A stretch of 64,000 nucleotides of DNA from Corynebacterium frankenforstense DSM 45800 (GTDB lineage Bacteria; Actinomycetota; Actinomycetes; Mycobacteriales; Mycobacteriaceae): positions 186,001 to 250,000 of the forward strand of contig NZ_CP009247.1 in assembly GCF_001941485.1 (NCBI RefSeq), given 5' to 3'. Shown piece after piece: positions 25,061 to 33,684 of the stretch. How positions within the stretch are numbered: position 1 is the first letter of the stretch; every line of letters starts with the position of its first letter. The notes below the pieces were generated by a model that worked only from the letters and a program-made list of their open reading frames with translations, searched no databases and was not told the origin of the DNA. Both the position numbers and the translations under genes were made by a program.

Positions 25061-25489
25061 ATGCGCCGCGCCCTCGAGGTCGCGCGGACGACCCCGGCCG
25101 GCGACGTGCCCGTCGGTGCGGTGGTCTACTCCCCGGACGGGGAGGAGCTGGCCGCGGCGACGAACCGCCGCGACGCCGACGGCGACCCCACCGCGCACGC
25201 GGAGGTCCTCGCGCTGCGCGCCGCGGCCGAGGCGCGCGGGGACTGGCGGCTGACCGACTGCGAGCTCGTGGTCACCCTCGAGCCGTGCTCGATGTGCGCC
25301 GGCGCCCTGGTGGGCGCGCGCGTCGGCTCGTTGGTCTTCGGCGCGTGGGAGGAGAAGACCGGCGCGTGCGGATCGGCCTTCGACCTGCTGCGCGACACCG
25401 CCACGATGCACCGCCCGCAGGTGCGTGCCGGGGTGCTCGCCGACGAGTGCGCCGGTCTGCTCGCGGAGTTCTTCGCCGCCCGGCGGTGA
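25061..25489 (+). CDS. tadA: tRNA-specific adenosine deaminase TadA
   Basis: 142 residues from the ATG at 25061. It deaminates A34 of tRNA-Arg(ACG) to inosine; two genes for exactly that tRNA lie at 18822 and 22758. The zinc site is HAE (His46, Glu48) and PCSMC (Cys76, Cys79). The 215-bp gap before it carries no other gene; the frame stays open upstream but without a convincing start, and MRRALEVART fits the usual N-terminus. The gene is bracketed by inverted copies of the dispersed motif (24849-24865 and 25495-25512). Confidence 0.9.
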   Translation: MRRALEVARTTPAGDVPVGAVVYSPDGEELAAATNRRDADGDPTAHAEVLALRAAAEARGDWRLTDCELVVTLEPCSMCAGALVGARVGSLVFGAWEEKTGACGSAFDLLRDTATMHRPQVRAGVLADECAGLLAEFFAARR

Positions 25490-25693
25490 GTGGCGGGGCG
25501 TCGGAAAGCGACCGTGGAAACGCGCGCGGCGGTGGGGACCGCGCAGACCGTGCACTATGTATGAAACAAATTCTGTGCTGTGAGCTGGTCGTTTGCCGGT
25601 GAACGGCGTTCGTCGACGATTCCGCGCCCGTCACGGCGCGCGCGGCGTCGTTAGACTGAAGGGCACAAGAACACCGACGAAAGGAGCATGCAT

Positions 25694-25897
25694 ATGGGTG
25701 ACATCCAGAACAAGGCTGAGGACTTCGCCGGAAAGGCCAAGGAGGCCGCCGGTGATGTGACCGACAACAAGGACCTGCAGAACGAGGGCAAGGCCGACCA
25801 GGTCGTCTCCGACGCCAAGGAGAAGCTCTCCGACGCCGGCGACGCCGTCAAGGACAAGGCCAACGAGGTCATCGGCAAGTTCAAGGACGACAAGTAA
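25694..25897 (+). CDS. CsbD-family stress protein
   Basis: 67 residues (MGDIQNKAEDFAGKAKEAAGD...), strongly charged and Lys/Asp/Glu/Ala-rich, matching the CsbD-like family of small general-stress proteins whose molecular role is unknown. Of two ATGs, 25694 is chosen because AAGGAG (25681-25686) is 7 bp upstream; the one at 25688 is too close. The 204-bp gap upstream is locally AT-rich (TATGTATGAAACAAATTCTG, ~25556) and likely holds a promoter. A good terminator follows. Confidence 0.88.
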   Translation: MGDIQNKAEDFAGKAKEAAGDVTDNKDLQNEGKADQVVSDAKEKLSDAGDAVKDKANEVIGKFKDDK

Positions 25898-25937
25898 GAC
25901 TTGTCTCCCTCAAGGGTCCGCGCGAGCGGCCCTGCGC

Positions 25938-25966
25938 ACGGCCCGGGATTTTCCCCGGGCCGTTTT
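25938..25966 (+). terminator. Rho-independent terminator after the CsbD gene
   Basis: ACGGCCCGGG-ATTTTC-CCCGGGCCGT followed by TTT: a 10-bp stem. Confidence 0.88.
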
Positions 25967-25968
25967 GC

Positions 25969-26113
25969 GTGTCCGGTGGGGTGCGGCGGGGCGTGTCTGG
26001 TGGGGTGCGGCGGGGCGTGTCCGGTGGGGTGCGGCGGGGCGCGTGCCGTGCCGCGAGGCGTGTCTGGTGGGGTGCGGCGGGGCGGCCGGTCGTGTGCGGT
26101 GGGGTGCGGCCGG
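25969..26113. repeat. 24-bp tandem repeat
   Basis: GTGTCCGGTGGGGTGCGGCG + GGGC repeats at 25969, 25993 and 26017, then again at 26059 after a 18-bp interruption, with further degenerate units to ~26140. C/T variation at one position alternates. No gene in 25967-26215. Confidence 0.85.
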
Positions 26114-26215
26114 GCGTGTCCGGTGGGGCTTGTGCGGTGCCGCGGGGCGGGCGGGGGAAAGCGTCGCGAACGGGTGATTTGGTCGCGGCGGAACCGGTCG
26201 GTTAGCCTATTCGGC

Positions 26216-26303
26216 GGTGGCGTGTCCGAGCGGCCGAAGGTGATCGCCTCGAAAGCGATTGTTGGGTAACCCCCAACCGAGGGTTCAAATCCCTCCGCCA
26301 CCG
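26216..26303 (+). tRNA. tRNA-Ser(CGA)
   Basis: GGTGGCG (26216-26222) pairs with CGCCACC (26296-26302). Anticodon loop CTCGAAA reads CGA. Long variable arm, T-loop TTCAAAT. CCA not encoded. Confidence 0.95.
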
Positions 26304-26309
26304 CGCAGC

Positions 26310-26360
26310 GGGACCGCGTCCCCTCCCCGATTGGATCGGGAGGGGGCGCGGTCCCTTTTT
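26310..26360 (+). terminator. Terminator of tRNA-Ser(CGA)
   Basis: GGGACCGCG(T)CCCCTCCC and GGGAGGGG(G)CGCGGTCCC form a ~17-bp stem followed by TTTTT. Confidence 0.9.
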
Positions 26361-26452
26361 GTCGTCGGCTCGTCGGGTCGCCGGTTCGTCGGGTACCGGA
26401 GCCTGGGAACACCCGCGCTCTTCGTCACTGTGCACCGCCGCCCGGGTGGGGA

Positions 26453-26536
26453 ACCCACCCGCCCCGGAGACGGCGCGCGCACCGCGTGGGCGGGGGACCC
26501 ACCCGCCCCGCAGACGGCGCGCGCACCGCGTGGGCG
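26453..26536. repeat. 40-bp direct repeat
   Basis: ACCCACCCGCCCCGGAGACG + GCGCGCGCACCGCGTGGGCG at 26453-26492 recurs at 26497-26536 with one mismatch. It sits in the 300-bp gap before the MmpL-type gene; the rest of that gap shows a possible promoter near GGTAGAATTGGAC (~26611). Confidence 0.8.
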
Positions 26537-26661
26537 ATGTAACGCCGGGGCCGCGCGCGTCGGAAAGCTCTTGTGGTGCCCGCGGGGCCTCGGTACCGTT
26601 CCGGGACGCGGGTAGAATTGGACTGTTGCCCTGCACCCTCGACTCTGGAGTCTGGACTGAC

Positions 26662-29241
26662 GTGGCTGAGCTGCTCTTCAAAATGGGACGCTGGTCGTTC
26701 CGCCGCAAGTGGGTCGTCCTCGCGACGTGGCTGATCATCCTCGGTGCCGTGGCGGGCGCCGCGGTGGGGTTCAGCAAGCCGTTTTCCAGCCAGTTCAGCA
26801 TCGGCAACGCCCCGTCCATCGAGGCGACCAAGCTGATGATGGAGAACTTCCCCGACGCCGGCAACCCCGCCGACGCCGCGACGGTCAACCTGGTCTTCGC
26901 CAGCACCGACGGCAGCAGACTCGACGAGGAGCACAACAAGGAGGCCATCGACGACGTCATCCACGCCGTCGAGGACAGCCTGAGCGACGAGATCCGCAAC
27001 ACCCAGCGCTTCGGCAACCCGGTCGTGCTCTCGCCCCAGCTGACGCAGGGCGTCTACGACATGTCCGTCGAGCAGGGCCTGCCCGAGGCGACGGCGCGCG
27101 AGGACGCAGAGAACCTCGCGCTGGTCTCCGACGACGGGCGCATCGCCTACACGACCTTCGACTTCGACGTCGACTCCGCGATGAAGGTCAGCGACGAGCA
27201 ACGCCAGGCCGTCTACGACGCCATGGAGCTCGGCCGGGACCAGGGCCTGCAGGTGGAGGCCGGCGGCGCCGGCTTCGGCGACCCGATCGCCATCAAGGCC
27301 ACCAGTGAGGTCGTCGGCCTGGCCGTCGCCTTCGTGGTGCTGCTGCTGACCTTCGGCTCCCTGATCGCCGCGGGCCTGCCGCTGATCACCGCCGTGATCG
27401 GCGTGGGCATCGGCGTGCTCTCGATCCTCCTGACCACCGCCGTCGTCGAGCTCAACGACGTCACCCCGACCCTGGCGATCATGATCGGCCTGGCCGTGGG
27501 CATCGACTACGCGCTGTTCATCCTCTCGCGCTACCGCGTGGAGCGGGAACGCATGCCCGCGCCCGACGCCGCCGGCATGGCCGTGGGCACCGCGGGCTCG
27601 GCCGTGGTCTTCGCCGCGGCGACCGTGATCATCGCGCTGGCGGCCCTCGTCGTCGCCGGCATCGAGTTCCTGTCCTGGATGGGCCTGTTGGCCGCGCTGA
27701 CCGTGGCCGTGGCGATGCTGGTGGCCCTGACCCTGGTGCCCGCGCTGCTGGGCATCTTCGGCGAGCGGGCCTTCGGCGCGCGCATCCCGGGCGTGGCCGG
27801 CAACAAGAAGCGCGACGGCTCCTGGCCGAAGCGCTTCCGCAAGGGCATGACCATGGGCCGGCGCTGGGTCACGCTGGTGCAGAAGATCCCGGCGGTCATG
27901 CTCGCCGCCGTGATCCTGGGCCTCGGCGTGCTCTCGCTGCCGGTGACGCGCCTGGAGATGGCGCTGCCCTCGGACACGACCTCGAACGTCGACACCACCC
28001 AGCGCAAGGCCGCGGACCTGATGGCCGAGGGCTTCGGCGCCGGCGTCAACGCCCCGCTGCTCTTCGTCGTCGACGCCCACGCGGTCGACCCCGACGCGCC
28101 GGCCCTGCGCCCATTCGTCGAGGCGCAGCGTCAGGGCGCGGAGGCTGAGGCAGCCGAGGCCGATCCCGCGAACGCCGAGGGTGCCGGGGGCGCCGACAAC
28201 GCCGCCGCCGAACCCTTCGACGAGCACAAGGCCGCCGCCCAGGCCGCCTACATCTACACCGTCGACAAAATCGACGGCATGGCGGAGATCAAGAACGCCC
28301 AGCTGGTCGGCATGAACGACGACGCCACCGCCGCCCAGGTCATGATCACCCCGTACACGGGTCCCGAGGAGCAGGAGACCGTCGACGTCTCCCACGCCCT
28401 GCGCGACCGCGCCGCGGAGATCGAGGCCGCCACGGGTGCGACGGTCGGCATGACGGGCCTGACGGCCGTCCAGATGGACATCACCGAGGAGCTGGGCAAC
28501 GCGATGCCGCTCTACCTGGCCATCGTGGTGGGGCTGGCGATCGTGCTGCTCCTGCTGGTCTTCCGCTCGATCATGGTGCCGGTGGTCGCGGGGTTGGGCT
28601 TCCTGCTCTCGGTCGGCGCCGCCTTCGGCGTGACGGTGCTGTTCTGGCAGGAGGGCCTGTGGGGCCTGGTCAGCTCGCCGGGGCCGCTGATCTCCTTCAT
28701 GCCGATCTTCCTGATCGGCGTGACCTTCGGCCTGGCGATGGACTACCAGATGTTCCTGGTCAGCCGAATGCGTGAGCACTACACGCACAACGGCGGCCGC
28801 GCGCGGGAGGGATCGCGCTACAACGGCGTCGAGGAGTCCGTCATCGAGGGCTTCTCCGCCGGTGCGCGCGTGGTCACGGCCGCGGCGCTGATCATGATCG
28901 CCGTCTTCGTCGCGTTCATCGACCAGCCGCTGCCGTTCATCCAGATCTTCGGCTTCGCGCTGGGCGCGGGCGTCCTCTTCGACGCCTTCTTCATCCGCAT
29001 GACGCTGGTGCCGGCGACCATGTTCCTCATGGGGCGGGCGACCTGGTGGATCCCGCGCTGGCTCGACCGCATCCTGCCGAGCCTCGACGTCGAGGGATCG
29101 AAGCTGGAGAAGGACTTCGAGGCCGGCCTCATCGGCCGGGACCTGCGTGGGGAGTCCGGGGAGACCGGGGAGTCCGAGGACGCCTCGATTGACGACGCCG
29201 CGCAGCGCCCCCGTCGCGCCGCCGCTCACCGTCGGCGTTGA
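26662..29241 (+). CDS. MmpL/RND-family membrane exporter
   Basis: 859 residues with the MMPL layout: helix 1 (WVVLATWLIILGAVAGAAVG), a ~150-residue extracytoplasmic loop, five helices, a second loop (~residues 430-610, including an Ala/Glu-rich insert near 490-520), then six helices. Both proton-relay GxxxDY-type motifs are present: IGLAVGIDYALFILSRYR and TFGLAMDYQMFLVSRMR. Corynebacteria have several such pumps (CmpL), some exporting trehalose monomycolate; without cell-envelope neighbours the substrate cannot be assigned here. A GTG at 26662 (VAELLFKMGRWSFRRKW) is preferred over distant upstream starts, which would run through repeats. The final codons overlap a copy of ATTGACGACGCCGCG. Confidence 0.85.
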   Translation: MAELLFKMGRWSFRRKWVVLATWLIILGAVAGAAVGFSKPFSSQFSIGNAPSIEATKLMMENFPDAGNPADAATVNLVFASTDGSRLDEEHNKEAIDDVIHAVEDSLSDEIRNTQRFGNPVVLSPQLTQGVYDMSVEQGLPEATAREDAENLALVSDDGRIAYTTFDFDVDSAMKVSDEQRQAVYDAMELGRDQGLQVEAGGAGFGDPIAIKATSEVVGLAVAFVVLLLTFGSLIAAGLPLITAVIGVGIGVLSILLTTAVVELNDVTPTLAIMIGLAVGIDYALFILSRYRVERERMPAPDAAGMAVGTAGSAVVFAAATVIIALAALVVAGIEFLSWMGLLAALTVAVAMLVALTLVPALLGIFGERAFGARIPGVAGNKKRDGSWPKRFRKGMTMGRRWVTLVQKIPAVMLAAVILGLGVLSLPVTRLEMALPSDTTSNVDTTQRKAADLMAEGFGAGVNAPLLFVVDAHAVDPDAPALRPFVEAQRQGAEAEAAEADPANAEGAGGADNAAAEPFDEHKAAAQAAYIYTVDKIDGMAEIKNAQLVGMNDDATAAQVMITPYTGPEEQETVDVSHALRDRAAEIEAATGATVGMTGLTAVQMDITEELGNAMPLYLAIVVGLAIVLLLLVFRSIMVPVVAGLGFLLSVGAAFGVTVLFWQEGLWGLVSSPGPLISFMPIFLIGVTFGLAMDYQMFLVSRMREHYTHNGGRAREGSRYNGVEESVIEGFSAGARVVTAAALIMIAVFVAFIDQPLPFIQIFGFALGAGVLFDAFFIRMTLVPATMFLMGRATWWIPRWLDRILPSLDVEGSKLEKDFEAGLIGRDLRGESGETGESEDASIDDAAQRPRRAAAHRRR

Positions 29242-29320
29242 CGAGCCGCGGCGCCGGGGCGCCGCGGGGGCGGGGCGCGTCGGTGCGGTGCCGTCAATCG
29301 GACCATTAGCATCGGAGAAC

Positions 29321-30607
29321 ATGCAGACACCCGCCATGGACACCGACCTCAGCTTCCGCGTGGACACGCGCCTGGACCCCGCCGAGGCGGCCTCCGGTGG
29401 GCACGCGGTGCACGGGCGCACGGGCGTGATCAGCACGCCGCACGGTGAGATCGCCACCCCGGCGTTCATCCCCGTGGCCACGAAGGCGACCGTCAAGACG
29501 CTGACCCCGGAGCAGGTGCGCTCCACCGGCGCGCAGGCGATCCTCTCGAACGCGTACCACCTCTACCTGCAGCCCGGCGAGGACATCGTCGACGAGGCCG
29601 GGGGAGTGGCGGCCTTCGAGAACTGGCACGGGCCGACCTACACCGACTCCGGCGGATTCCAGGTCATGAGCCAGGGCGTCGGTTTCCGCAAGGTGCTGGC
29701 CATGGACCTGACCGACCTGACGGAGGCGGACATCCGCGCCGTCGACAAGGAACGCAAGGCGCACGTCGACGAGGACGGCGTGGACTTCAAGAGCTTCATC
29801 GACGGCTCGCTGCACCGCTTCACCCCGGAGCGCTCCATGCAGATCCAGCACTCCCTCGGCGCGGACATCATGTTCGCCTTCGACGAGCTGACCACGCTCG
29901 TCGACACGCGCGCCTACCAGGAGTCCTCCGTCGAGCGCACGCGGCGCTGGGCCGAGCGCTGCCTCGTCGAGCACGACCGGCTCACCCGCGAGCGCACGCA
30001 CCGGCCGCGCCAGTCGCTGTGGGGCGTGGTGCAGGGCGCGCAGTACGAGGACCTGCGGCGACGTGCGGCGCGCGGGTTGATTGAGCTTTCCGACGCCGCG
30101 CAGCAGCGCGGTGCGCGTGGCTTCGGCGGCTTCGGCATCGGCGGGGCGCTGGAGAAGGAGAACCTGGGCACCATCGTCGGCTGGGTCTGCGACGAGCTGC
30201 CCGAGGACAAGCCGCGCCACCTGCTGGGCATCTCCGAGCCAGACGACCTGTTCACCGCCGTCGCGGCGGGCGCGGACACCTTCGACTGCGTGGCGCCGAC
30301 GCGCCTGGGTCGGCGCGGCGGGGTCTACACACTTGATGGGCGGATCAACCTGCCGGCCGCGCGCTTCAAGCGGGACTTCCGCGGCGTGGATGAGGAGTTC
30401 GGCGGCTACGTCTCGCGGAACTACTCGCGGGCCTACCTGCACCACCTGCTCAAGGCGCACGAGTACCTGGCCGGCACGCTGTGCACGCTGCACAACCTGG
30501 AGTTCATGGTCCGGCTGGTGGACAACATGCGCGCCGCGATCGCTGAGGGGCGTTTCGCCGAGTACCGCGAGGAGTTCCTCGGGCGGTACTACGCGGGCAG
30601 GAAGTAA
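29321..30607 (+). CDS. tgt: tRNA-guanine (queuine) transglycosylase with degenerate zinc site
   Basis: 428 residues. Tgt exchanges G34 of GUN-anticodon tRNAs for a 7-deazaguanine base (queuine or preQ1). General base Asp109 in TYTDSGGFQVMS and nucleophile Asp322 in TFDCVAPTRLGRRG are intact, as are GGFGIGG and LLGISEPDDL. At the zinc site, where the family has CxCxxC before NYSRAYLHHL, this protein reads FGGYVS: Phe360, Gly362, Ser365. The fourth ligand His391 remains. The pocket residue usually Cys after FDE is Leu190, which would suit a base other than preQ1. The ATG at 29321 follows GGAGAAC; 29336 is a possible alternative. The partner Q genes (transporter, gluQ) lie beyond the CRISPR locus. 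Confidence 0.9.
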   Translation: MQTPAMDTDLSFRVDTRLDPAEAASGGHAVHGRTGVISTPHGEIATPAFIPVATKATVKTLTPEQVRSTGAQAILSNAYHLYLQPGEDIVDEAGGVAAFENWHGPTYTDSGGFQVMSQGVGFRKVLAMDLTDLTEADIRAVDKERKAHVDEDGVDFKSFIDGSLHRFTPERSMQIQHSLGADIMFAFDELTTLVDTRAYQESSVERTRRWAERCLVEHDRLTRERTHRPRQSLWGVVQGAQYEDLRRRAARGLIELSDAAQQRGARGFGGFGIGGALEKENLGTIVGWVCDELPEDKPRHLLGISEPDDLFTAVAAGADTFDCVAPTRLGRRGGVYTLDGRINLPAARFKRDFRGVDEEFGGYVSRNYSRAYLHHLLKAHEYLAGTLCTLHNLEFMVRLVDNMRAAIAEGRFAEYREEFLGRYYAGRK

Positions 30608-30775
30608 GGGAGCCAGGGGGCGCGCGGAAGTCCTGTCTGCGATGCCCACCGGGGTGGCGTCATGCTCACTGCCGCCGCGCAGTGATTCCGGTAACCTGAA
30701 AGCGTTCATAAAAACGATGTAATACAGGCGCTTTTCGGCCAGTATTCAGGGAATCGGAAGTGACGGGCGGCTGTC
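30608..30775 (+). promoter_or_regulatory. Putative promoter region of the cas operon
   Basis: 168-bp gap between tgt and cas3, clearly richer in A+T than its surroundings around TTCATAAAAACGATGTAATA (30697-30722). TAATAC (30720-30725) is a reasonable -10 hexamer. No strong -35 is visible. All eight cas genes follow without another gap over 90 bp. Confidence 0.4.
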
Positions 30776-33661
30776 ATGGCTGATGGAGAACACCGACCGA
30801 AGGCGGCGTCGGAGGGGGACGCCCCGGCTGGTAGGTGCCCGCTGTGGGAACGTGGCGACGCCGTCTCGGGATTGAGTGCGCGTGCCCGTAGCCTGTGGGC
30901 GAAGTCCGGCGACGAGACCGGGTGGCTCACGCTCCCGCAGCATCTCGTCGACGCAGCCTGCGTCGCGGAGGCTCTCTGGGACGGTTGGGTGCCCGACGCG
31001 GTGAAGCGGGAGATCGCGAGGATGACGGGGCTGACGGAGGAGCAGGCCCTCATCCTGGTCACCTGGCTGGCCGGTACCCACGACATCGGCAAAGCCACCC
31101 AGAACTTCACCCGCCAGATCGAGGCGACGGGCCCGGGGGCGGACATCGTCGCCGGTGTCGGTGCAGCGGGTCTGCCCCTCGGCGCCTGGCAGCGGGCCGC
31201 GGACATGCCGTTCCTGCCCCACGGCACCGCGTCGCAGGTGATTCTCGCTTCGTGGCTCAAGGGACGGGGCGTCGGCGGGAGAGTCGCCGGTGCCATCGCC
31301 TCGGTCGCAGGGGCCCACCACGGCATTGCGCCGGCCGGGCAGGACGTCAAGCAGGCCCGGATACTCATCGCGGAGCACCCCGCCGAGTGGCACGAGGTCC
31401 AGGATGAGATCCTCGCGGACATCGCCGAGCTGACCGGGATCGACGAGGTGCTGCCGAACCTTCGGACCCGGCCCGCGGCGCCGGCGCTCTCGTTGCTCAC
31501 CGGCATCGTGGTGATGTCGGACTGGATCGCCTCCAACAAGTTCGCCTTCCCGATGGTCCCGCGCGGCGCCCAGGCCGACCGGGTCGCGGCAGGTACCGCG
31601 GCGGTCGACCTGTCGGGATCCTGGCACTCCGTGTGGCCAGCGCACCTCGACGCGGACGATTACTTCCGGTCGATCTTCGCCTGGCCGGGGCACTTCACCG
31701 CACGCCCGGTCCAACAGGCTGTGCTCGAGGCGGTGGAGGGGATGCCGGACGGTGACGGCGGGCTGGTGATCATCGAGGCCCCGACCGGTGAGGGCAAGAC
31801 CGAGGCGGGTCTGGCGGCTGCGCATCATCTCGCCGTCAAAGACGGCGCCCACGGTATCTTCTTCGCCGCGCCCACGATGTCCACGGCCAACGGACTCTTC
31901 GACCGCGTCCTCGAGTGGTCGCGCGCCGCGACCCCCGAGTCCGAGATCGCCTCCATGTTCCTCGCACACTCGAAGTCCGCGCTCTCCGACTCCTACCGGC
32001 GGCTGCTCCTCGAAGGGATCGACGAGGACGCGGGCGCCGCCGAGAGTGAGGCCGGTGAGGTCTTCGCGTCACGCTGGCTGAGCGGACGGCACAAGGGGAT
32101 ACTGTCCAACTTCGTCGTGGGCACTGTTGACCAGGTGCTCATGCTCGTCCTGCAGATGCGTTACTCCATGCTCCGCCACGTCGGTCTCGCAGGGAAGGTG
32201 GTGCTCATCGACGAGGTGCACGCCTACGACGCCTACATGTACTCCTATCTGGCGAAGACCCTGCAGTGGCTGGCCCGCTACCGCGTTCCGGTGATCCTGA
32301 TGAGCGCGACCCTGCCACCCGAGCAGAAAAACCAGCTCATCGCCGCCTACCGCGGCGAGTGGTCCGCGGCGCCGGTCGCGCTCTCCTCCCGGGCCTACCC
32401 TCTGGTCACGACCGTGGCGCGGGAACGGGTGCGTGAGATCGAGGTGCCCGCACGGCCGACGGACATGCACGCCGTGGTGGAATTCATCGACGACGCCGTG
32501 CCGGCTGCCGTCGCTCAGCTGAGCGACAGGCTCGCAGAGGGTGGGTGCGCACTGGTCGTGTGCAACACCGTCGCCCGGGCCCAGGAGATGTACTCGGCCT
32601 GCGCCGAGGCGTTCCCCGGCGAGGTCGAACTACACCACTCCCGGTTCCTGGCCAACGAACGCGCGGCGAAGGAGGACCGTCTGCGCGCGGAGCTCGGCCC
32701 CGACGCACACCGGGGCCAGGGGCGTCCGCACCGCAAGGTTGTGGTGGCCACCCAGGTAGCCGAGCAGAGCCTCGACATCGACGTGGACCTGTTGATTTCC
32801 GACGTCGCGCCCATGGACCTGCTCATCCAGCGCGCCGGGCGCATGCACCGTCACGACCGTCCGGCCGGAGACCGGCCGGGTCCCGTCACGGACCCGGCGA
32901 TGCTGGTGCGGGGAGTCCTCGGCCGTGACCCCGCTCCGAGGCTCGACCCCGGTACCGCCGCCGTCTACGACCCGGCGGTGCTGTTGGCGACCATGGCCGA
33001 GCTCGAGGCGACGGTGATCCCCGGCGGGTTCCGGCGTCCCGACGACATCGAGCCGTTGGTGCACGCCGTCTACGACCCCTCCCGCGAAGCTCCCCCGGGC
33101 TGGGAGGACGCCTGGGTCGAGGCCCGGGAGCGTAGTCGCGCAGCGCGCGCTGAAGCCGTCTGGCGTGCCGGGGTATTCCAGATCCCGGAGCCGGGGCACG
33201 CCATGAAGCTGGAACCGTTGTTCACCAGGTACCACGCACCGGACCGGAAGGTTGATCCGGAGCAGGCCGCCGTGGCCCAGGTGCGCGATGCCGGCGACTC
33301 GATCGAGGTCATCCCGATCGTGGTCGGAGAATACGGCTACCACCCGTGGGGATCGCCTGCGGAAGCGAGCTTCGGCGTGGAACCCGACGGCGAGGTGATG
33401 GATCTGCTGACCCGCACCACGGTGCGTTTGCCGGGGACCTTCACCCGGGAGGGTGTCATCGTGAAGGTCCTCGACGATCTCGAAGCGCACACACCCGCGG
33501 AGTGGGCGAACCACTTCCTCCTGAAGGGACAGTTGGCCCTGGTGCTGGACGAGAGTGGTCGCGGCGAGATCGCGGGGAGGCCGGTTCGCTACTCGTCCGA
33601 ACTTGGTTTCGAAGATCTGTCGGCTCCGTCACGGGGTGGCCGTAGTGTGACAGACGAATGA
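30776..33661 (+). CDS. cas3: CRISPR-associated nuclease/helicase Cas3 (type I-E)
   Basis: 961 residues. Cas3 is recruited by target-bound Cascade, then nicks and unwinds the invading DNA 3' to 5'. The HD nuclease is N-terminal: His56 (LPQHLVD), His102-Asp103 (GTHDIGK) and AHHG (~180-183). The SF2 helicase follows: Walker A APTGEGKT (335-342), DEVH box (479-482), SAT motif MSATLP, then QVAEQSLDIDVD and QRAGRMHRH. All catalytic motifs look intact. The ATG at 30776 has only a weak ribosome site. The stop overlaps the region of the cas8e start. It is the first gene of the operon. Confidence 0.97.
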   Translation: MADGEHRPKAASEGDAPAGRCPLWERGDAVSGLSARARSLWAKSGDETGWLTLPQHLVDAACVAEALWDGWVPDAVKREIARMTGLTEEQALILVTWLAGTHDIGKATQNFTRQIEATGPGADIVAGVGAAGLPLGAWQRAADMPFLPHGTASQVILASWLKGRGVGGRVAGAIASVAGAHHGIAPAGQDVKQARILIAEHPAEWHEVQDEILADIAELTGIDEVLPNLRTRPAAPALSLLTGIVVMSDWIASNKFAFPMVPRGAQADRVAAGTAAVDLSGSWHSVWPAHLDADDYFRSIFAWPGHFTARPVQQAVLEAVEGMPDGDGGLVIIEAPTGEGKTEAGLAAAHHLAVKDGAHGIFFAAPTMSTANGLFDRVLEWSRAATPESEIASMFLAHSKSALSDSYRRLLLEGIDEDAGAAESEAGEVFASRWLSGRHKGILSNFVVGTVDQVLMLVLQMRYSMLRHVGLAGKVVLIDEVHAYDAYMYSYLAKTLQWLARYRVPVILMSATLPPEQKNQLIAAYRGEWSAAPVALSSRAYPLVTTVARERVREIEVPARPTDMHAVVEFIDDAVPAAVAQLSDRLAEGGCALVVCNTVARAQEMYSACAEAFPGEVELHHSRFLANERAAKEDRLRAELGPDAHRGQGRPHRKVVVATQVAEQSLDIDVDLLISDVAPMDLLIQRAGRMHRHDRPAGDRPGPVTDPAMLVRGVLGRDPAPRLDPGTAAVYDPAVLLATMAELEATVIPGGFRRPDDIEPLVHAVYDPSREAPPGWEDAWVEARERSRAARAEAVWRAGVFQIPEPGHAMKLEPLFTRYHAPDRKVDPEQAAVAQVRDAGDSIEVIPIVVGEYGYHPWGSPAEASFGVEPDGEVMDLLTRTTVRLPGTFTREGVIVKVLDDLEAHTPAEWANHFLLKGQLALVLDESGRGEIAGRPVRYSSELGFEDLSAPSRGGRSVTDE

Positions 33662-33684
33662 CAGAAGCAAAGGAGAAGGAACCG

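Noticed and set aside
26425..29526. A 1033-codon open frame antisense to the MmpL-type gene
   Set aside because: Its composition (His/Asp/Arg/Gln) is that of a shadow frame in high-GC coding DNA; the sense strand has clear MMPL motifs.
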